NCBI RefSeq assembly: GCF_028714655.1
Contig: NZ_JAQTLY010000007.1
Span: 1 to 64,000, forward strand
From: Sulfurimonas sp.
GTDB lineage: Bacteria; Campylobacterota; Campylobacteria; Campylobacterales; Sulfurimonadaceae
Length of the DNA: 64,000 nucleotides
Direction of reading: 5' to 3'
Positions 7,600 to 16,371 of this stretch are shown here, one piece after another. A model generated the notes under the pieces. The model was not told where the DNA came from. It ran no database searches and was given only the letters and a program-made list of their open reading frames with translations. Both the position numbers and the translations under genes were made by a program. Within the stretch, counting starts at the first letter, position 1, and each line of letters opens with the position of its first letter.

Positions 7600-9204
7600 T
7601 TAGCTTCTAAATTCGTTAATGCTGGAATCAAGCAGACGAGCTACTTCAAGCAGGCGTTTTGAATCGTTTTCAATGCTGATTACTCTCTCTTTGTTTGATG
7701 TCGAGTGGTGATTGATTTCACCGATTTTGTTTATGATTTCGTCGGTATGTTTTACGATAGTCTCCGAATCTTGAACTGATTTAATCGCCACTTCTATCGA
7801 GTGTCTCATCTGTGATGATGTATCGTTTATTTTTTCTTCAACATCTTTTGATATAGTCGTTAGTTTTTCCATACCTCTTGCATTATCGTTCATCTTATCG
7901 CTTACATCGTTAATAGATTGAACGATTGTGCTGACGCTAATTTCTATTTCAGATAGTGACTTTTGTGTGCGTTCCGCCAGTTTTCTTACTTCATCGGCAA
8001 CAACGGCAAAACCGCGTCCGTGTTCACCTGCTCTCGCAGCCTCAATCGCAGCATTAAGCGCTAAAAGATTTGTCTGTTCGGCTATATCTTTGATAACAAG
8101 CAGAACGCTTTTAACTTGATCGGCATCTTGTTTTAAGTTCGACAACTGACCTGAGAGTTCATTTTCTACCTCTATAAATACGGCAACTTCATCAACAAGC
8201 TGATCTAATACTTCTCTTGATGATTCAAGGTTTAAATTTGCTTGTGAAACTTTTTCTTGCGTCTCCTTTGCCATTGCTATAGATTTGTCGAGAATATCTT
8301 TTATGGATTTGCTCTTGTGCGTTGTATCTAAAACGATAGCACTTTCTTCCTCGATACTGTTGTGGATTGAGTAAGAAGACTCCGTTATCATATTGGCGAT
8401 AGAGACATTTTGGCTTCCGAGAGATTTTACATCATTGATTGTATTTTGTATGGAACTTACAAAATCATTTACCGCATAAGCGGATTTTGCAAACTCGTTT
8501 TCTCGCAGAACTTCAATTCTTTTGGTTAAATCTTTATCCCCATCGACCAGAGCGCGGATACGGGAACGAAGTTCATCCAGCGGAGCGATAACTTCTTTGC
8601 CGAAAAATAGACTGATTATAATCGCAAATGCAACAAATACTATAATAAGCGTAATGAGTAAAATCATTTTCGTATTATTAATCTCAACATCGTTTGCATC
8701 AAGAGAGATTACGAGATTCATAACTCCGAGTATATCTCCGTCTTTTGCATTGGAGTGACATGAGATACAGCTTGTGTCCGCTATCATAGGATTGAGTAGC
8801 TGAATAGAGTGACGGTTGTTTTGGATTTTTTCGATTGTTTTAGGCTTTTTGCCGGCAAATACCTCTTTAATCATCGCATCATTTGTAAATGTTTCACCGT
8901 TTTTTTTGTAAATTTCAAGCACTAGTTCAGATTTTGAAACATCAAGCGACTCAATCCCTTTAATCTCTTTGGATTTATTTAGTGTTTTTGCGACAACTTC
9001 AGGGTCTCCGGTTAGCATACTTTGCGTAACTGTTTGAAATATAGATTGACTTAACATCTCAAGAGAGTGCTTAGCCGTCTTGTTTGAAAAGTCGTTGAAT
9101 GTATAAGAGATGTAACTATACATCGAACCGACTGCAAGAGCACCGAAAAATAAAATTGTAACGACGATACGAGATTTGACTGAAGCTAACATTGTGCCAT
9201 CCAT
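7600..9204 (-). CDS. Methyl-accepting chemotaxis protein with periplasmic c-heme motif
   Basis: A 534-residue chemoreceptor. TM1 spans about residues 13-34 and TM2 about 178-200, enclosing a periplasmic domain of roughly 145 residues. Near its end, residues 146-150 are CISCH, a covalent heme c motif, followed by [14 protein letters not shown] follows TM2. The cytoplasmic hairpin contains the CheA/CheW tip (about residues 383-410, [20 protein letters not shown] and [13 protein letters not shown]). It probably senses redox state or a gas through heme. The same motif and layout occur in the GGDEF-EAL protein at 45995. ATG 9204 or in-frame ATG 9192 could be the start; GGATGG before the latter looks like a ribosome site. 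Confidence 0.9.
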   Translation of the reverse strand: MDGTMLASVKSRIVVTILFFGALAVGSMYSYISYTFNDFSNKTAKHSLEMLSQSIFQTVTQSMLTGDPEVVAKTLNKSKEIKGIESLDVSKSELVLEIYKKNGETFTNDAMIKEVFAGKKPKTIEKIQNNRHSIQLLNPMIADTSCISCHSNAKDGDILGVMNLVISLDANDVEINNTKMILLITLIIVFVAFAIIISLFFGKEVIAPLDELRSRIRALVDGDKDLTKRIEVLRENEFAKSAYAVNDFVSSIQNTINDVKSLGSQNVSIANMITESSYSIHNSIEEESAIVLDTTHKSKSIKDILDKSIAMAKETQEKVSQANLNLESSREVLDQLVDEVAVFIEVENELSGQLSNLKQDADQVKSVLLVIKDIAEQTNLLALNAAIEAARAGEHGRGFAVVADEVRKLAERTQKSLSEIEISVSTIVQSINDVSDKMNDNARGMEKLTTISKDVEEKINDTSSQMRHSIEVAIKSVQDSETIVKHTDEIINKIGEINHHSTSNKERVISIENDSKRLLEVARLLDSSINEFRS

Positions 9205-9256
9205 GAAAAAATTATTTTAAATTCTAGCATAAGAATGTTGCAATATGCATATATTT

Positions 9257-9877
9257 TTACAATCCTTCAAGTAAAACATACCAGAGCCTGTCTATCTCTT
9301 CATCGTTTAAAAATATAGTAGACTTGTTTTTGAAAAGTTCGATTAAAGCGCTTTTTTTAATGCTAAATGTATGCGAACAGCTCTTGTGCGTCGGCAGAAA
9401 TGCACGAAGCAAAGAGATATCCTCATCAAGTATTGGAGTAGAGCATAAAAAACATTCAAGCTCTTTATGCAATCTTCCCTCATGTTCGAGTATTTTTATA
9501 TATGATTCTATCGCCACTCTTTTTGGATTTTGTTTGTTCCAGTTTTGTGAGGCGCTATCTAAGAGTTCAAAGTAGAACTCATCAATTTCATCGGCATCTT
9601 TTAGATGTTTGTAAAAAAGTGCGCTAAAGTCTTGCCAGAGTTTTAGAAGTTTGTAATCGTTTATCCATTTAAATCCTATATGAATCACATCTTTTAATCT
9701 ATGCACGGTAGATTTAAAAGAGCTTTCTTTCTCATAATCTATTTTAAAGCCGAGATTTATAACTCCGTGTCTCGCACCGTAAAATCTATAAAGAGTATCT
9801 AAGTTATCTCTCGATAGAATTGTCACTATTAAATCTTCATCTTTAACTCTGTTGAGATTTAAAATAAAACCCTGCAT
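9257..9877 (-). CDS. recO: DNA repair protein RecO
   Basis: A 206-residue protein matching the short epsilonproteobacterial RecO. It begins MQGFILNLNRVKDEDLIVTI, the OB-fold start typical of RecO, and keeps the FYGARHG turn and the cysteine pair CFLCS near residue 143 of the C-terminal helical domain. RecO helps load RecA at single-stranded gaps with RecR. It lies upstream of the chemoreceptor on the same strand and is divergent from gltB. The family is quite divergent in this phylum, so the name rests on overall pattern. Confidence 0.82.
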   Translation of the reverse strand: MQGFILNLNRVKDEDLIVTILSRDNLDTLYRFYGARHGVINLGFKIDYEKESSFKSTVHRLKDVIHIGFKWINDYKLLKLWQDFSALFYKHLKDADEIDEFYFELLDSASQNWNKQNPKRVAIESYIKILEHEGRLHKELECFLCSTPILDEDISLLRAFLPTHKSCSHTFSIKKSALIELFKNKSTIFLNDEEIDRLWYVLLEGL

Positions 9878-9957
9878 TATTCGCTTCTTTTGTACACATA
9901 TTTTGTTTTTTATTTAAAAATTATCCCGATATTATATTTTTTTAAACCTTTAACCAG

Positions 9958-9963
9958 TATAAT
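9958..9963 (+). promoter_or_regulatory. Predicted -10 box for gltBD
   Basis: A perfect TATAAT in the recO-gltB divergent gap, 91 bases before the gltB start. A long leader would follow, containing the palindrome at 10012. Confidence 0.4.
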
Positions 9964-10011
9964 GCAACTCTTGTCTCTAAATAGAATAAGTTACTTTAAA
10001 AAGAGATTAAA

Positions 10012-10030
10012 TTTGCAATAATATTGCAAA
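10012..10030. promoter_or_regulatory. Operator-like palindrome upstream of gltB
   Basis: TTTGCAAT and ATTGCAAA form a perfect 8-bp inverted repeat separated by three bases, ending 24 bases before the gltB start. Spacing and symmetry fit a dimeric regulator site; the regulator is unknown. A nitrogen-responsive role is only suggested by the target genes. Confidence 0.45.
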
Positions 10031-10054
10031 GAATTGTAAAATTTAGGAGTTAAT

Positions 10055-13000
10055 ATGGTTGAGCATCATGATTTATTAAGATCATTCAAAGATAATTGCG
10101 GTTTTGGTCTTATAGCAAATATTAAAAACAGAGCATCACATAAAGTTTTAAATGATGCGGTGACTGCATTAGAAAGAATGATGCATCGCGGTGCGGTGGC
10201 GGCTGACGGTAAAACCGGAGACGGAAGCGGTCTGCTTTTATCTTTGCCTGAAGAGTTTCTTCGTTTAGAAGCGACTAAAAGAGGTATCGAGTTACCGAAA
10301 CAGTTTGCAATAGCTTCAGTTTTTACGAAAGATTTGAAAAATTTAGATACAGTAGAAGAGATTTGTGAAGCCAATGACCTTAAAATTGTTCTTCGCCGAG
10401 TCGTTCCGGTTGACACAAACGCACTTGGAGAGCAGGCTTTGGCATCTCTGCCGAATATTATTCAACTTTTTATTACTCCAAACTCTATTATGGCTACAAA
10501 TAGATTTGATGCGCTTTTATACCTTTCAAGAAAAGAGAGCGAACATAAACTTATAAATGATAGAGATTTCTATATAGCATCGATGAGCTCAAAAGTTCTT
10601 TCATATAAAGGTCTTGTTATGCCTACGCATATCAAAGAGTTTTATAAAGACTTGCAAGATGAAAACTTTAAAATCTCTTTCTCGCTCTTTCATCAAAGAT
10701 TTTCAACAAATACTCTGCCTGAGTGGAAACTTGCACAACCGTTTCGCGCTGTGGCACATAACGGCGAAATCAACTCTGTTGAGGGGAACCGCTTTAATGT
10801 AGAGATAAAATCCGAATCAATTAAGAGTGAAGTTTTTACGGACGAAGAGATACAAAGAATATTGCCGATTTTGCAGCCGAGACTCTCAGACAGCGGTTCT
10901 GCGGATAACTTTTTTGAGTTTCTTTTAGTTAACGGAATGGATTTTTTCAAAGCCGTCAGAGCAGTTATTCCGGCAGCTTGGCAAAATGCTCCGCATATGG
11001 ATCCGGAACTTCGCGCATTTTATGAGTTTCACTCTACGGTTTTTGAAGCATGGGACGGTCCTGCGGCGTTTTCGGTAACGGATGGAAGATATGTAGGCTG
11101 TGTACTGGATAGAAACGGTCTTCGTCCGTCAAAATACATAATAACAAAAGATGATACTCTACTCATTGCCAGCGAGTACGGCGTTATTGATATTGAAGAA
11201 GAAAACATAAAAGAGAGAGGTCGTCTCCAATCAGGCGAGATGTTGGGACTTGACCTTAAATTCGGCAAAATATTAAAAAACAGTGAAATTAACGACTATT
11301 TAAAAAGTTCAAATCCATATATGAAGTGGCTTAACGAACATATGATTTACCTGCAAGAGCATGTAGTGGATCAATATATGTCGACCTCAGAGTATGGCAA
11401 AGAAGAGCTAATCGCAAGACAGAGATATTTTAATATTACGCATGAAGTCATAGAACAGGTAATCGAACCTATGATTTTAGAGGGCAAAGAGGCTGTAGGC
11501 TCTATGGGCGATGATACTCCGCTTGCCGCATTCTCAAACAAACAAAGAGCCTTTACCGACTTCTTTAAGCAAAAATTTGCCCAAGTAACAAATCCTCCGA
11601 TTGACCCGATTAGAGAAAAAGTGGTAATGAGCTTAAATACGGGCTTTGGAGAAGTTCATAATATTTTAGATGAAGTTCCTTTCCATGCACACCGTTTAAA
11701 GTCTATCTCACCGATTATTACAAGTGAAAAATTAAGTATTTTAAAATCATTCGGAGATAAAAAATCACCGAGTTATCAAGCTTTTTATCAAAGCAAAACA
11801 TTCTCTACCGCTTATGAAAAAGATTTGAAAAAAGCTTTGGACTCTTTGGTTGAATGTGTTGTTGATTCCGTAAAAAATGAGGGAACCAGAATCGTAATTT
11901 TAGATGATTACGAATTTAGCAAAAGTAATAAAATTATTCCTATGGCAATGGCAATCGGTCGTTTAAACATTGCACTTTTAAAGGCAAAAGTCCGCCATCT
12001 TGTTTCTATGATTGCAGTGAGCGGTGAAGTGTATGATCCTCATTGTGCAGCGGTGCTTATAGGGTACGGTGCAAATGCAATACATCCTAAACTTTTAGCA
12101 GAGACGGTTATCGAACATACAAAGCGTTCTAATGCAATTACGCTTGATTGCCATACGGCTTTAAAAGCGGTTCACAGCGCCCTAAATGCGGGAATACTCA
12201 AAATTATGTCTAAGATGGGAATTTCAACTATCGCCTCTTATAGAAATGCCGGCTTATTTGATGTTATGGGGCTTAGCCGTGAAATAGTAGAAGAGTGTTT
12301 TGAAATGTCAAACTCTGCACTTGGCGGATTAACTTACGGTGACATTGACGACAGACTTACAAAATATCATGCAGAGGCGTTTAACAGCGACGGATTTAAT
12401 AAGATTTTCCCGCTTAACATCGGCGGATACTATAAGTTCTATACAAATCAAGAACATCACGATTTCGGTCCTGCCGTTATTCAAGCTATCCATGCAATGG
12501 CACAGAGCGGATCTAAGAAAGATTATGACAGCTTAAGAGATCTGGTAAATAAAAGAGGATTGAAATTTATTCGCGATTTCTTCGATATAAAATCAGATAG
12601 AAAAGCGATAGATATTTCAGAAGTTGAACCTAAAGAAGCAATATTTAAAAGATTTGCATCTGCTGCTATGAGTCTTGGTTCTATAAGCCCTGAAGCGCAT
12701 GAGACGATAGCAATTGCCATGAATCAGATCGGTGCTCAGTCAAACTCGGGAGAGGGCGGAGAGGACAGTGAGAGATTTGGAACAAATAGAAATTCTAAAA
12801 TCAAACAAGTCGCAAGCGGAAGATTCGGAGTTACTCCTGCATATCTAAGAAGTGCCGAAGAGATTCAGATAAAAGTTGCTCAAGGGGCAAAACCGGGTGA
12901 GGGCGGACAGCTTCCGGGGCATAAAGTATCTCCGCTTATCGGAAAGCTTCGCTATACGGTTCCTGGCGTTACGCTTATTTCGCCTCCTCCTCATCACGAT

Positions 13001-14494
13001 ATCTACTCGATTGAAGATTTGGCACAGTTGATTTTTGATGTAAAACAGGTAAATCCAAAAGCAAGAGTTGCGGTTAAGCTGGTTTCTACAATCGGTGTCG
13101 GAACAATTGCAGCGGGCGTTGCAAAAGCGTATGCCGACAAGATTATCATCTCTGGCGGTGACGGCGGAACGGGTGCTGCGCCGCTAACTTCTATCAAGTT
13201 TGCAGGAAATCCTTGGGAATTGGGGCTTAGTGAAGCGCATAACGCTCTAAAAGCAAATAATCTTAGAGGTTTGGTCGAAGTTCAAGCAGACGGCGGATTA
13301 AAAACAGGTCTTGATGTCGTAAAAGCGGCACTTTTAGGTGCCGAGAGCTACGCGTTTGGTACGGGAGTTTTAACGATTGTCGGTTGTAAAATGCTCAGAA
13401 TTTGTCATGTAAACAAATGCAGTGTGGGAATTGCTACGCAAAACGAGAAACTTCGTCAAGAATTTTTCAAAGGGCATGTTCATCAGCTTGTAAATTATTT
13501 TACGCTTTTAGCAGAAGATGTTCGTTCTATCATGGCACAGCTTGGTTTTAGAACTATGGAAGAGATGGTAGGAAGAAGCGATCTTCTAAAAGTTGTGGAT
13601 GACGAGTTTGCTCAGAAGTTTGACTTTAGTGCTGTTTTACATCAAGAAGATGGCGTAAACAGTTGTCAACAAAGATTCAATCATCCGTTTGACGATAACG
13701 CTTTTGAAAAAGATGTTTTAAAAGAGGCTATGGGAACTATCAAAAATCCTGAACATCCGGTAAGAATCAGCAGAGAAATTACAAATGTCAATAGAAGTTT
13801 CGGAGCGTTAATCAGCGGTGAAATTGCTGAATATTACGGCAACAAAGGTTTAAACCCTGATACTATCAGAATAAATTTAACGGGTATTTCGGGGCAAGCT
13901 CTGGGTGCATTTTTGATACCGGGTGTTTCAGTTTACTTAGACGGCGTTGCAAACGACTATATCGGTAAAGGTATGCACGGCGGTAAAATAATTGTTACTT
14001 CCAAAAATGAGGGACAAGAGTTTGCTGCGGGCGGAAATACTTGTCTTTACGGTGCAACGGGCGGAAAACTGTATATATCGGGAAGCGTAGGCGAAAGATT
14101 TGCCGTTCGTAACTCGGGAGCGCTTGCTATCGTTGAGGGAACCGGCGACAATGCGTGTGAATATATGACAGGCGGAGTCGTCGTGATTTTAGGCAAGACT
14201 GGAATCAACTTCGGAGCGGGTATGACGGGCGGAATCAGCTTTGTATATGATGAAGAGCATAAATTTATGGAAAATGCTAATCGCGAGTTGGTGGAACTTG
14301 TCAGAATCGACACGGACGAAGCAGATGAAGCAAGACATTATCTTAAAAAACTTCTAAAAAGTTATGTTGTTGAGACGCAGAGCAAAAAAGCAAAGGCTCT
14401 TTTAGAAAACTTCAGAGTAGAAGTGAGAAATTTTTGGCTTGTAAAACCTAAAAATTTAACAAAACTTCCTATTAATTTAGAGATCGGAGATTAA
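10055..14494 (+). CDS. gltB: Glutamate synthase large (alpha) subunit
   Basis: The large subunit of bacterial glutamate synthase, which transfers the glutamine amide to 2-oxoglutarate. Cys15 (in KDNCGFGLIA) is the nucleophile exposed after removal of a 14-residue propeptide; the class II amidotransferase domain runs to about residue 420. The central and FMN-binding synthase domains follow, with GEGGEDSERFGTNRNSKIKQ (about 905), ISGGDGGTGAAPL (about 1031) and the 3Fe-4S cysteines in CKMLRICHVNKCSVGIATQ (about 1110). A C-terminal GXGXG beta-helix closes the protein. 1479 residues is the usual length. ATG is preceded by TAGGAG. gltD begins two bases after the stop. Confidence 0.97.
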   Translation: MVEHHDLLRSFKDNCGFGLIANIKNRASHKVLNDAVTALERMMHRGAVAADGKTGDGSGLLLSLPEEFLRLEATKRGIELPKQFAIASVFTKDLKNLDTVEEICEANDLKIVLRRVVPVDTNALGEQALASLPNIIQLFITPNSIMATNRFDALLYLSRKESEHKLINDRDFYIASMSSKVLSYKGLVMPTHIKEFYKDLQDENFKISFSLFHQRFSTNTLPEWKLAQPFRAVAHNGEINSVEGNRFNVEIKSESIKSEVFTDEEIQRILPILQPRLSDSGSADNFFEFLLVNGMDFFKAVRAVIPAAWQNAPHMDPELRAFYEFHSTVFEAWDGPAAFSVTDGRYVGCVLDRNGLRPSKYIITKDDTLLIASEYGVIDIEEENIKERGRLQSGEMLGLDLKFGKILKNSEINDYLKSSNPYMKWLNEHMIYLQEHVVDQYMSTSEYGKEELIARQRYFNITHEVIEQVIEPMILEGKEAVGSMGDDTPLAAFSNKQRAFTDFFKQKFAQVTNPPIDPIREKVVMSLNTGFGEVHNILDEVPFHAHRLKSISPIITSEKLSILKSFGDKKSPSYQAFYQSKTFSTAYEKDLKKALDSLVECVVDSVKNEGTRIVILDDYEFSKSNKIIPMAMAIGRLNIALLKAKVRHLVSMIAVSGEVYDPHCAAVLIGYGANAIHPKLLAETVIEHTKRSNAITLDCHTALKAVHSALNAGILKIMSKMGISTIASYRNAGLFDVMGLSREIVEECFEMSNSALGGLTYGDIDDRLTKYHAEAFNSDGFNKIFPLNIGGYYKFYTNQEHHDFGPAVIQAIHAMAQSGSKKDYDSLRDLVNKRGLKFIRDFFDIKSDRKAIDISEVEPKEAIFKRFASAAMSLGSISPEAHETIAIAMNQIGAQSNSGEGGEDSERFGTNRNSKIKQVASGRFGVTPAYLRSAEEIQIKVAQGAKPGEGGQLPGHKVSPLIGKLRYTVPGVTLISPPPHHDIYSIEDLAQLIFDVKQVNPKARVAVKLVSTIGVGTIAAGVAKAYADKIIISGGDGGTGAAPLTSIKFAGNPWELGLSEAHNALKANNLRGLVEVQADGGLKTGLDVVKAALLGAESYAFGTGVLTIVGCKMLRICHVNKCSVGIATQNEKLRQEFFKGHVHQLVNYFTLLAEDVRSIMAQLGFRTMEEMVGRSDLLKVVDDEFAQKFDFSAVLHQEDGVNSCQQRFNHPFDDNAFEKDVLKEAMGTIKNPEHPVRISREITNVNRSFGALISGEIAEYYGNKGLNPDTIRINLTGISGQALGAFLIPGVSVYLDGVANDYIGKGMHGGKIIVTSKNEGQEFAAGGNTCLYGATGGKLYISGSVGERFAVRNSGALAIVEGTGDNACEYMTGGVVVILGKTGINFGAGMTGGISFVYDEEHKFMENANRELVELVRIDTDEADEARHYLKKLLKSYVVETQSKKAKALLENFRVEVRNFWLVKPKNLTKLPINLEIGD

Positions 14495-14496
14495 TC

Positions 14497-15882
14497 ATGA
14501 GAGAATATTTAACAATTGATAGAGTAGAAGCCAGAAAAAGATTAGTCGTTGAGAGAACAAAAGATTTTGGCGAAATTTATGAAGTTTTTGATAAGAGTGA
14601 AGCGGCAACTCAAAGCGAGAGATGTATCCAGTGCGGAGATCCGTTTTGTCTAAACAAATGTCCGCTGCATAACTATGTACCGCAATGGCTAAAAGCCGTA
14701 AGCGAAAAAGATTTGGAGTTCGCTTTTAAACTTTCAAATGAACCCTCGCCGTTTCCCGAAGTTATGGGAAGAGTTTGTCCGCACGACAGACTTTGCGAGG
14801 GTGACTGTACTCTAAATGACGGACACGGTGCTATAACAATCGGCTCTGTTGAGACATACATTACGGAAGAGGGCTTTAAAGCCGGATATAAACCTGATTT
14901 TCCGGGAATTACAACGGATAAAAGAGTAGCAATCATAGGAAGCGGTCCTGCAGGATTATCGGCTGCTACATATCTGCTTCGTTCGGGAATAGCAGTAACT
15001 GTTTATGAGAGAAGCGACAGAGCGGGTGGACTTCTGACTTACGGAATTCCAAATTTTAAACTTGACAAAAAGATTATAGAGCGTCGTATAAAGTTTCTTG
15101 TCGAAGCAGGAATGGAACTTGTACTTAACTGTGAAGTAGGTCGCGATATATCGTTTGAAGAGATAGCTTCTAAGCATGATGCAATGTTTATCGGAGTAGG
15201 GGCGACCAAAGCTAAAATCGCTTCTATAAACGGCGAAAAAGCAAGCAATGTTTATAAGGCAATGGACTATTTAACTGCAATACAAAGAAAAAATTTCAAA
15301 CTCTCTTATGATAAAAAGTTTGATTTTAAAGATAAGGATGTAGTTGTAATCGGCGGCGGCGATACTGCTATGGATTGTCTTAGAACTGCAAAAAGAGACG
15401 GCGCAAAGAGCGTAATGTGTCTATACCGCCGCGATGCACACAATATGCCCGGAAGCCAAAAAGAGTATAAAAATGCTATGGAAGAGGGTGTGGATTTTAC
15501 ATTTTTCGTCTCTCCAAAAGAGATTATTTTAAATGAAAACGGAGTTGCAATTGCCGTTGAAGTTATAAAAACGACTCTCGGCGCAAAAGATGAGAGCGGT
15601 CGTCAAAAAATGGAAGAGGTAAAAGGAAGCGAGTTTAGAGTCAGTGCAGATGTAGTTATTATGTCGCTAGGCTTTGACCCTGAAGTACCGTCGTTCTTGG
15701 CAGAAAACGGCATTGAAACAAACAAGTGGGGCGGGATTATCATTAATGAAGATACGCACGAAACGACGACAGCCGGAGTTTATGCCGGCGGCGACTGCTA
15801 CAGAGGAGCCGACTTGGTTGTAAGTGCCGCATACGACGGTCGTGAAGCAGCAAGAAGTATCGTTAAATCTTTATTTAACTGA
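14497..15882 (+). CDS. gltD: Glutamate synthase small (beta) subunit
   Basis: The NADPH-oxidising partner of GltB. The N-terminal region carries two 4Fe-4S cysteine clusters (CIQCGDPFCLNKCPLHN near residue 41 and CPHDRLCEGDC near residue 90). The FAD Rossmann motif IIGSGPAGLSAATYL is near residue 147 and the NADPH motif VIGGGDTAMDCLRTA near residue 284. It is 461 residues long, as in the family, and is translationally adjacent to gltB, giving the gltBD operon for ammonium assimilation. Confidence 0.96.
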   Translation: MREYLTIDRVEARKRLVVERTKDFGEIYEVFDKSEAATQSERCIQCGDPFCLNKCPLHNYVPQWLKAVSEKDLEFAFKLSNEPSPFPEVMGRVCPHDRLCEGDCTLNDGHGAITIGSVETYITEEGFKAGYKPDFPGITTDKRVAIIGSGPAGLSAATYLLRSGIAVTVYERSDRAGGLLTYGIPNFKLDKKIIERRIKFLVEAGMELVLNCEVGRDISFEEIASKHDAMFIGVGATKAKIASINGEKASNVYKAMDYLTAIQRKNFKLSYDKKFDFKDKDVVVIGGGDTAMDCLRTAKRDGAKSVMCLYRRDAHNMPGSQKEYKNAMEEGVDFTFFVSPKEIILNENGVAIAVEVIKTTLGAKDESGRQKMEEVKGSEFRVSADVVIMSLGFDPEVPSFLAENGIETNKWGGIIINEDTHETTTAGVYAGGDCYRGADLVVSAAYDGREAARSIVKSLFN

Positions 15883-15884
15883 TG

Positions 15885-16019
15885 TTACGCACAAATAGGA
15901 GCAAAGCCCCTATTTGTGGCAGGGACACTTTTGTCCCTTGCAACCCCATAAAGTTACCCGCAAATGCGGGAGAGAAAGAAGCACTAAAAGTGCGTAAGGT
16001 CAATTACTTAAGTAGTAAT
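15885..16019 (+). other. Array of five hairpins in the gltD-accD gap
   Basis: Directly after gltD there are successive perfect stems: a 10-bp CACAAATAGG/CCTATTTGTG (15890-15899 with 15909-15918), a 7-bp AGGGACA/TGTCCCT (15921-15927 with 15932-15938), a 5-bp CCCGC/GCGGG (15957-15961 with 15966-15970), a 5-bp GCACT/AGTGC (15981-15985 with 15989-15993) and a 6-bp ATTACT/AGTAAT (16003-16008 with 16014-16019). An 8-bp TTACGCAC (15885-15892) can also pair with GTGCGTAA (15990-15997), enclosing the first three. It may be a terminator region, a structured RNA or a cruciform repeat; no reading frame of note is present. Confidence 0.6.
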
Positions 16020-16044
16020 CTTTTATGACATTTTTTATATTTAC

Positions 16045-16072
16045 TTGCAGTTATTTATAAATATGATATAAT
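16045..16072 (+). promoter_or_regulatory. Promoter opposing the small-peptide gene
   Basis: TTGCAG (16045-16050) and TATAAT (16067-16072), 16 bases apart. Transcription would begin near 16079 and run antisense through the whole 19-residue peptide gene. It could also serve as a distal promoter for accD, 300 bases downstream. Confidence 0.55.
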
Positions 16073-16090
16073 TTTGCCAGTTGGGACAAA

Positions 16091-16110
16091 TAGAGAGCGG
16101 GGGCTCTCTA
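16091..16110 (-). terminator. Terminator hairpin of the small-peptide mRNA
   Basis: An 8-bp perfect stem TAGAGAGC/GCTCTCTA with a four-base loop lies eight bases after the peptide stop codon. On the minus strand it is followed by TTTGTCCC, only a short T-run. The same hairpin would be at the 5' end of an antisense transcript. Confidence 0.55.
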
Positions 16111-16117
16111 TAAGCTT

Positions 16118-16177
16118 TTAATACAATCTTTCTGCTAAAAGCATAAAGATTATAACAATTACAAGGGCTAGTTGCAT
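16118..16177 (-). CDS. 19-residue hydrophobic peptide, candidate type I toxin
   Basis: The minus strand encodes MQLALVIVIIFMLLAERLY, a single hydrophobic segment with a short charged and aromatic tail. ATG at 16177 is preceded by AAAGGA (16185-16190) seven bases upstream, an excellent ribosome binding site for so short a frame. A TATAAT box at 16247-16242 and a hairpin at 16091-16110 bound a predicted mRNA of about 150 bases. The peptide resembles in size and composition the Ibs toxins of E. coli (18-19 residues, hydrophobic, ending in a tyrosine) and differs from the 30-residue cationic AapA toxins of Helicobacter. The ribosome site is buried in a hairpin, and the mRNA ends can pair. All of this is seen in sequence; toxicity is inference. 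Confidence 0.6.
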   Translation of the reverse strand: MQLALVIVIIFMLLAERLY

Positions 16178-16184
16178 TGTTACA

Positions 16185-16199
16185 TCCTTTTGTTAAAGG
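16185..16199 (-). promoter_or_regulatory. Hairpin that sequesters the peptide's ribosome binding site
   Basis: On the minus strand CCTTT (16199-16195), loop AACA, and AAAGG (16190-16186) form a 5-bp perfect stem whose 3' arm is the Shine-Dalgarno sequence of the 19-residue peptide. In addition TGGGACA near the mRNA 5' end (16213-16207) is perfectly complementary over seven bases to TGTCCCA after the terminator (16088-16082), a possible 5'-3' closing interaction. Confidence 0.55.
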
Positions 16200-16241
16200 C
16201 TGACCCTGTCCCACCTTCCACCTCACAATACAATCAAACCA

Positions 16242-16247
16242 ATTATA
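16242..16247 (-). promoter_or_regulatory. Predicted -10 box of the small-peptide gene
   Basis: TATAAT on the minus strand, 64 bases upstream of the peptide ATG. No good -35 box is apparent, which is normal for promoters in this phylum. Confidence 0.45.
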
Positions 16248-16337
16248 ACCGCCAACCAGAACTGAAATTATAGCCAATAATGTTTGTTTTAAAATTATGA
16301 TTTTTATGAGAATTTTTCAATTGAAGTATAAATTTGA

Positions 16338-16343
16338 TATAAT
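16338..16343 (+). promoter_or_regulatory. Predicted -10 box for the accD operon
   Basis: TATAAT within TTTGATATAATTATGCC, 28 bases before the chosen accD start. This is the nearest promoter to the seven-gene operon beginning with accD. Confidence 0.5.
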
Positions 16344-16371
16344 TATGCCATTATATAAAAAAGGATACTTT

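Larger units (their letters stand above)
16079..16235 (+). ncRNA. Possible antisense RNA to the small-peptide mRNA
   Basis: Inferred transcript from the promoter at 16045-16072. It would be complementary to the entire peptide mRNA including its ribosome binding site. The 3' end is not defined: no clear plus-strand terminator was found, so the end coordinate is only the predicted start of the opposing mRNA. Confidence 0.3.

Noticed and set aside
16041-16277. 78-residue minus-strand frame across the small-peptide locus
   Set aside because: It has no ribosome binding site, crosses the terminator hairpin and promoter, and its composition looks random; the 19-residue frame in another phase has all expression signals.
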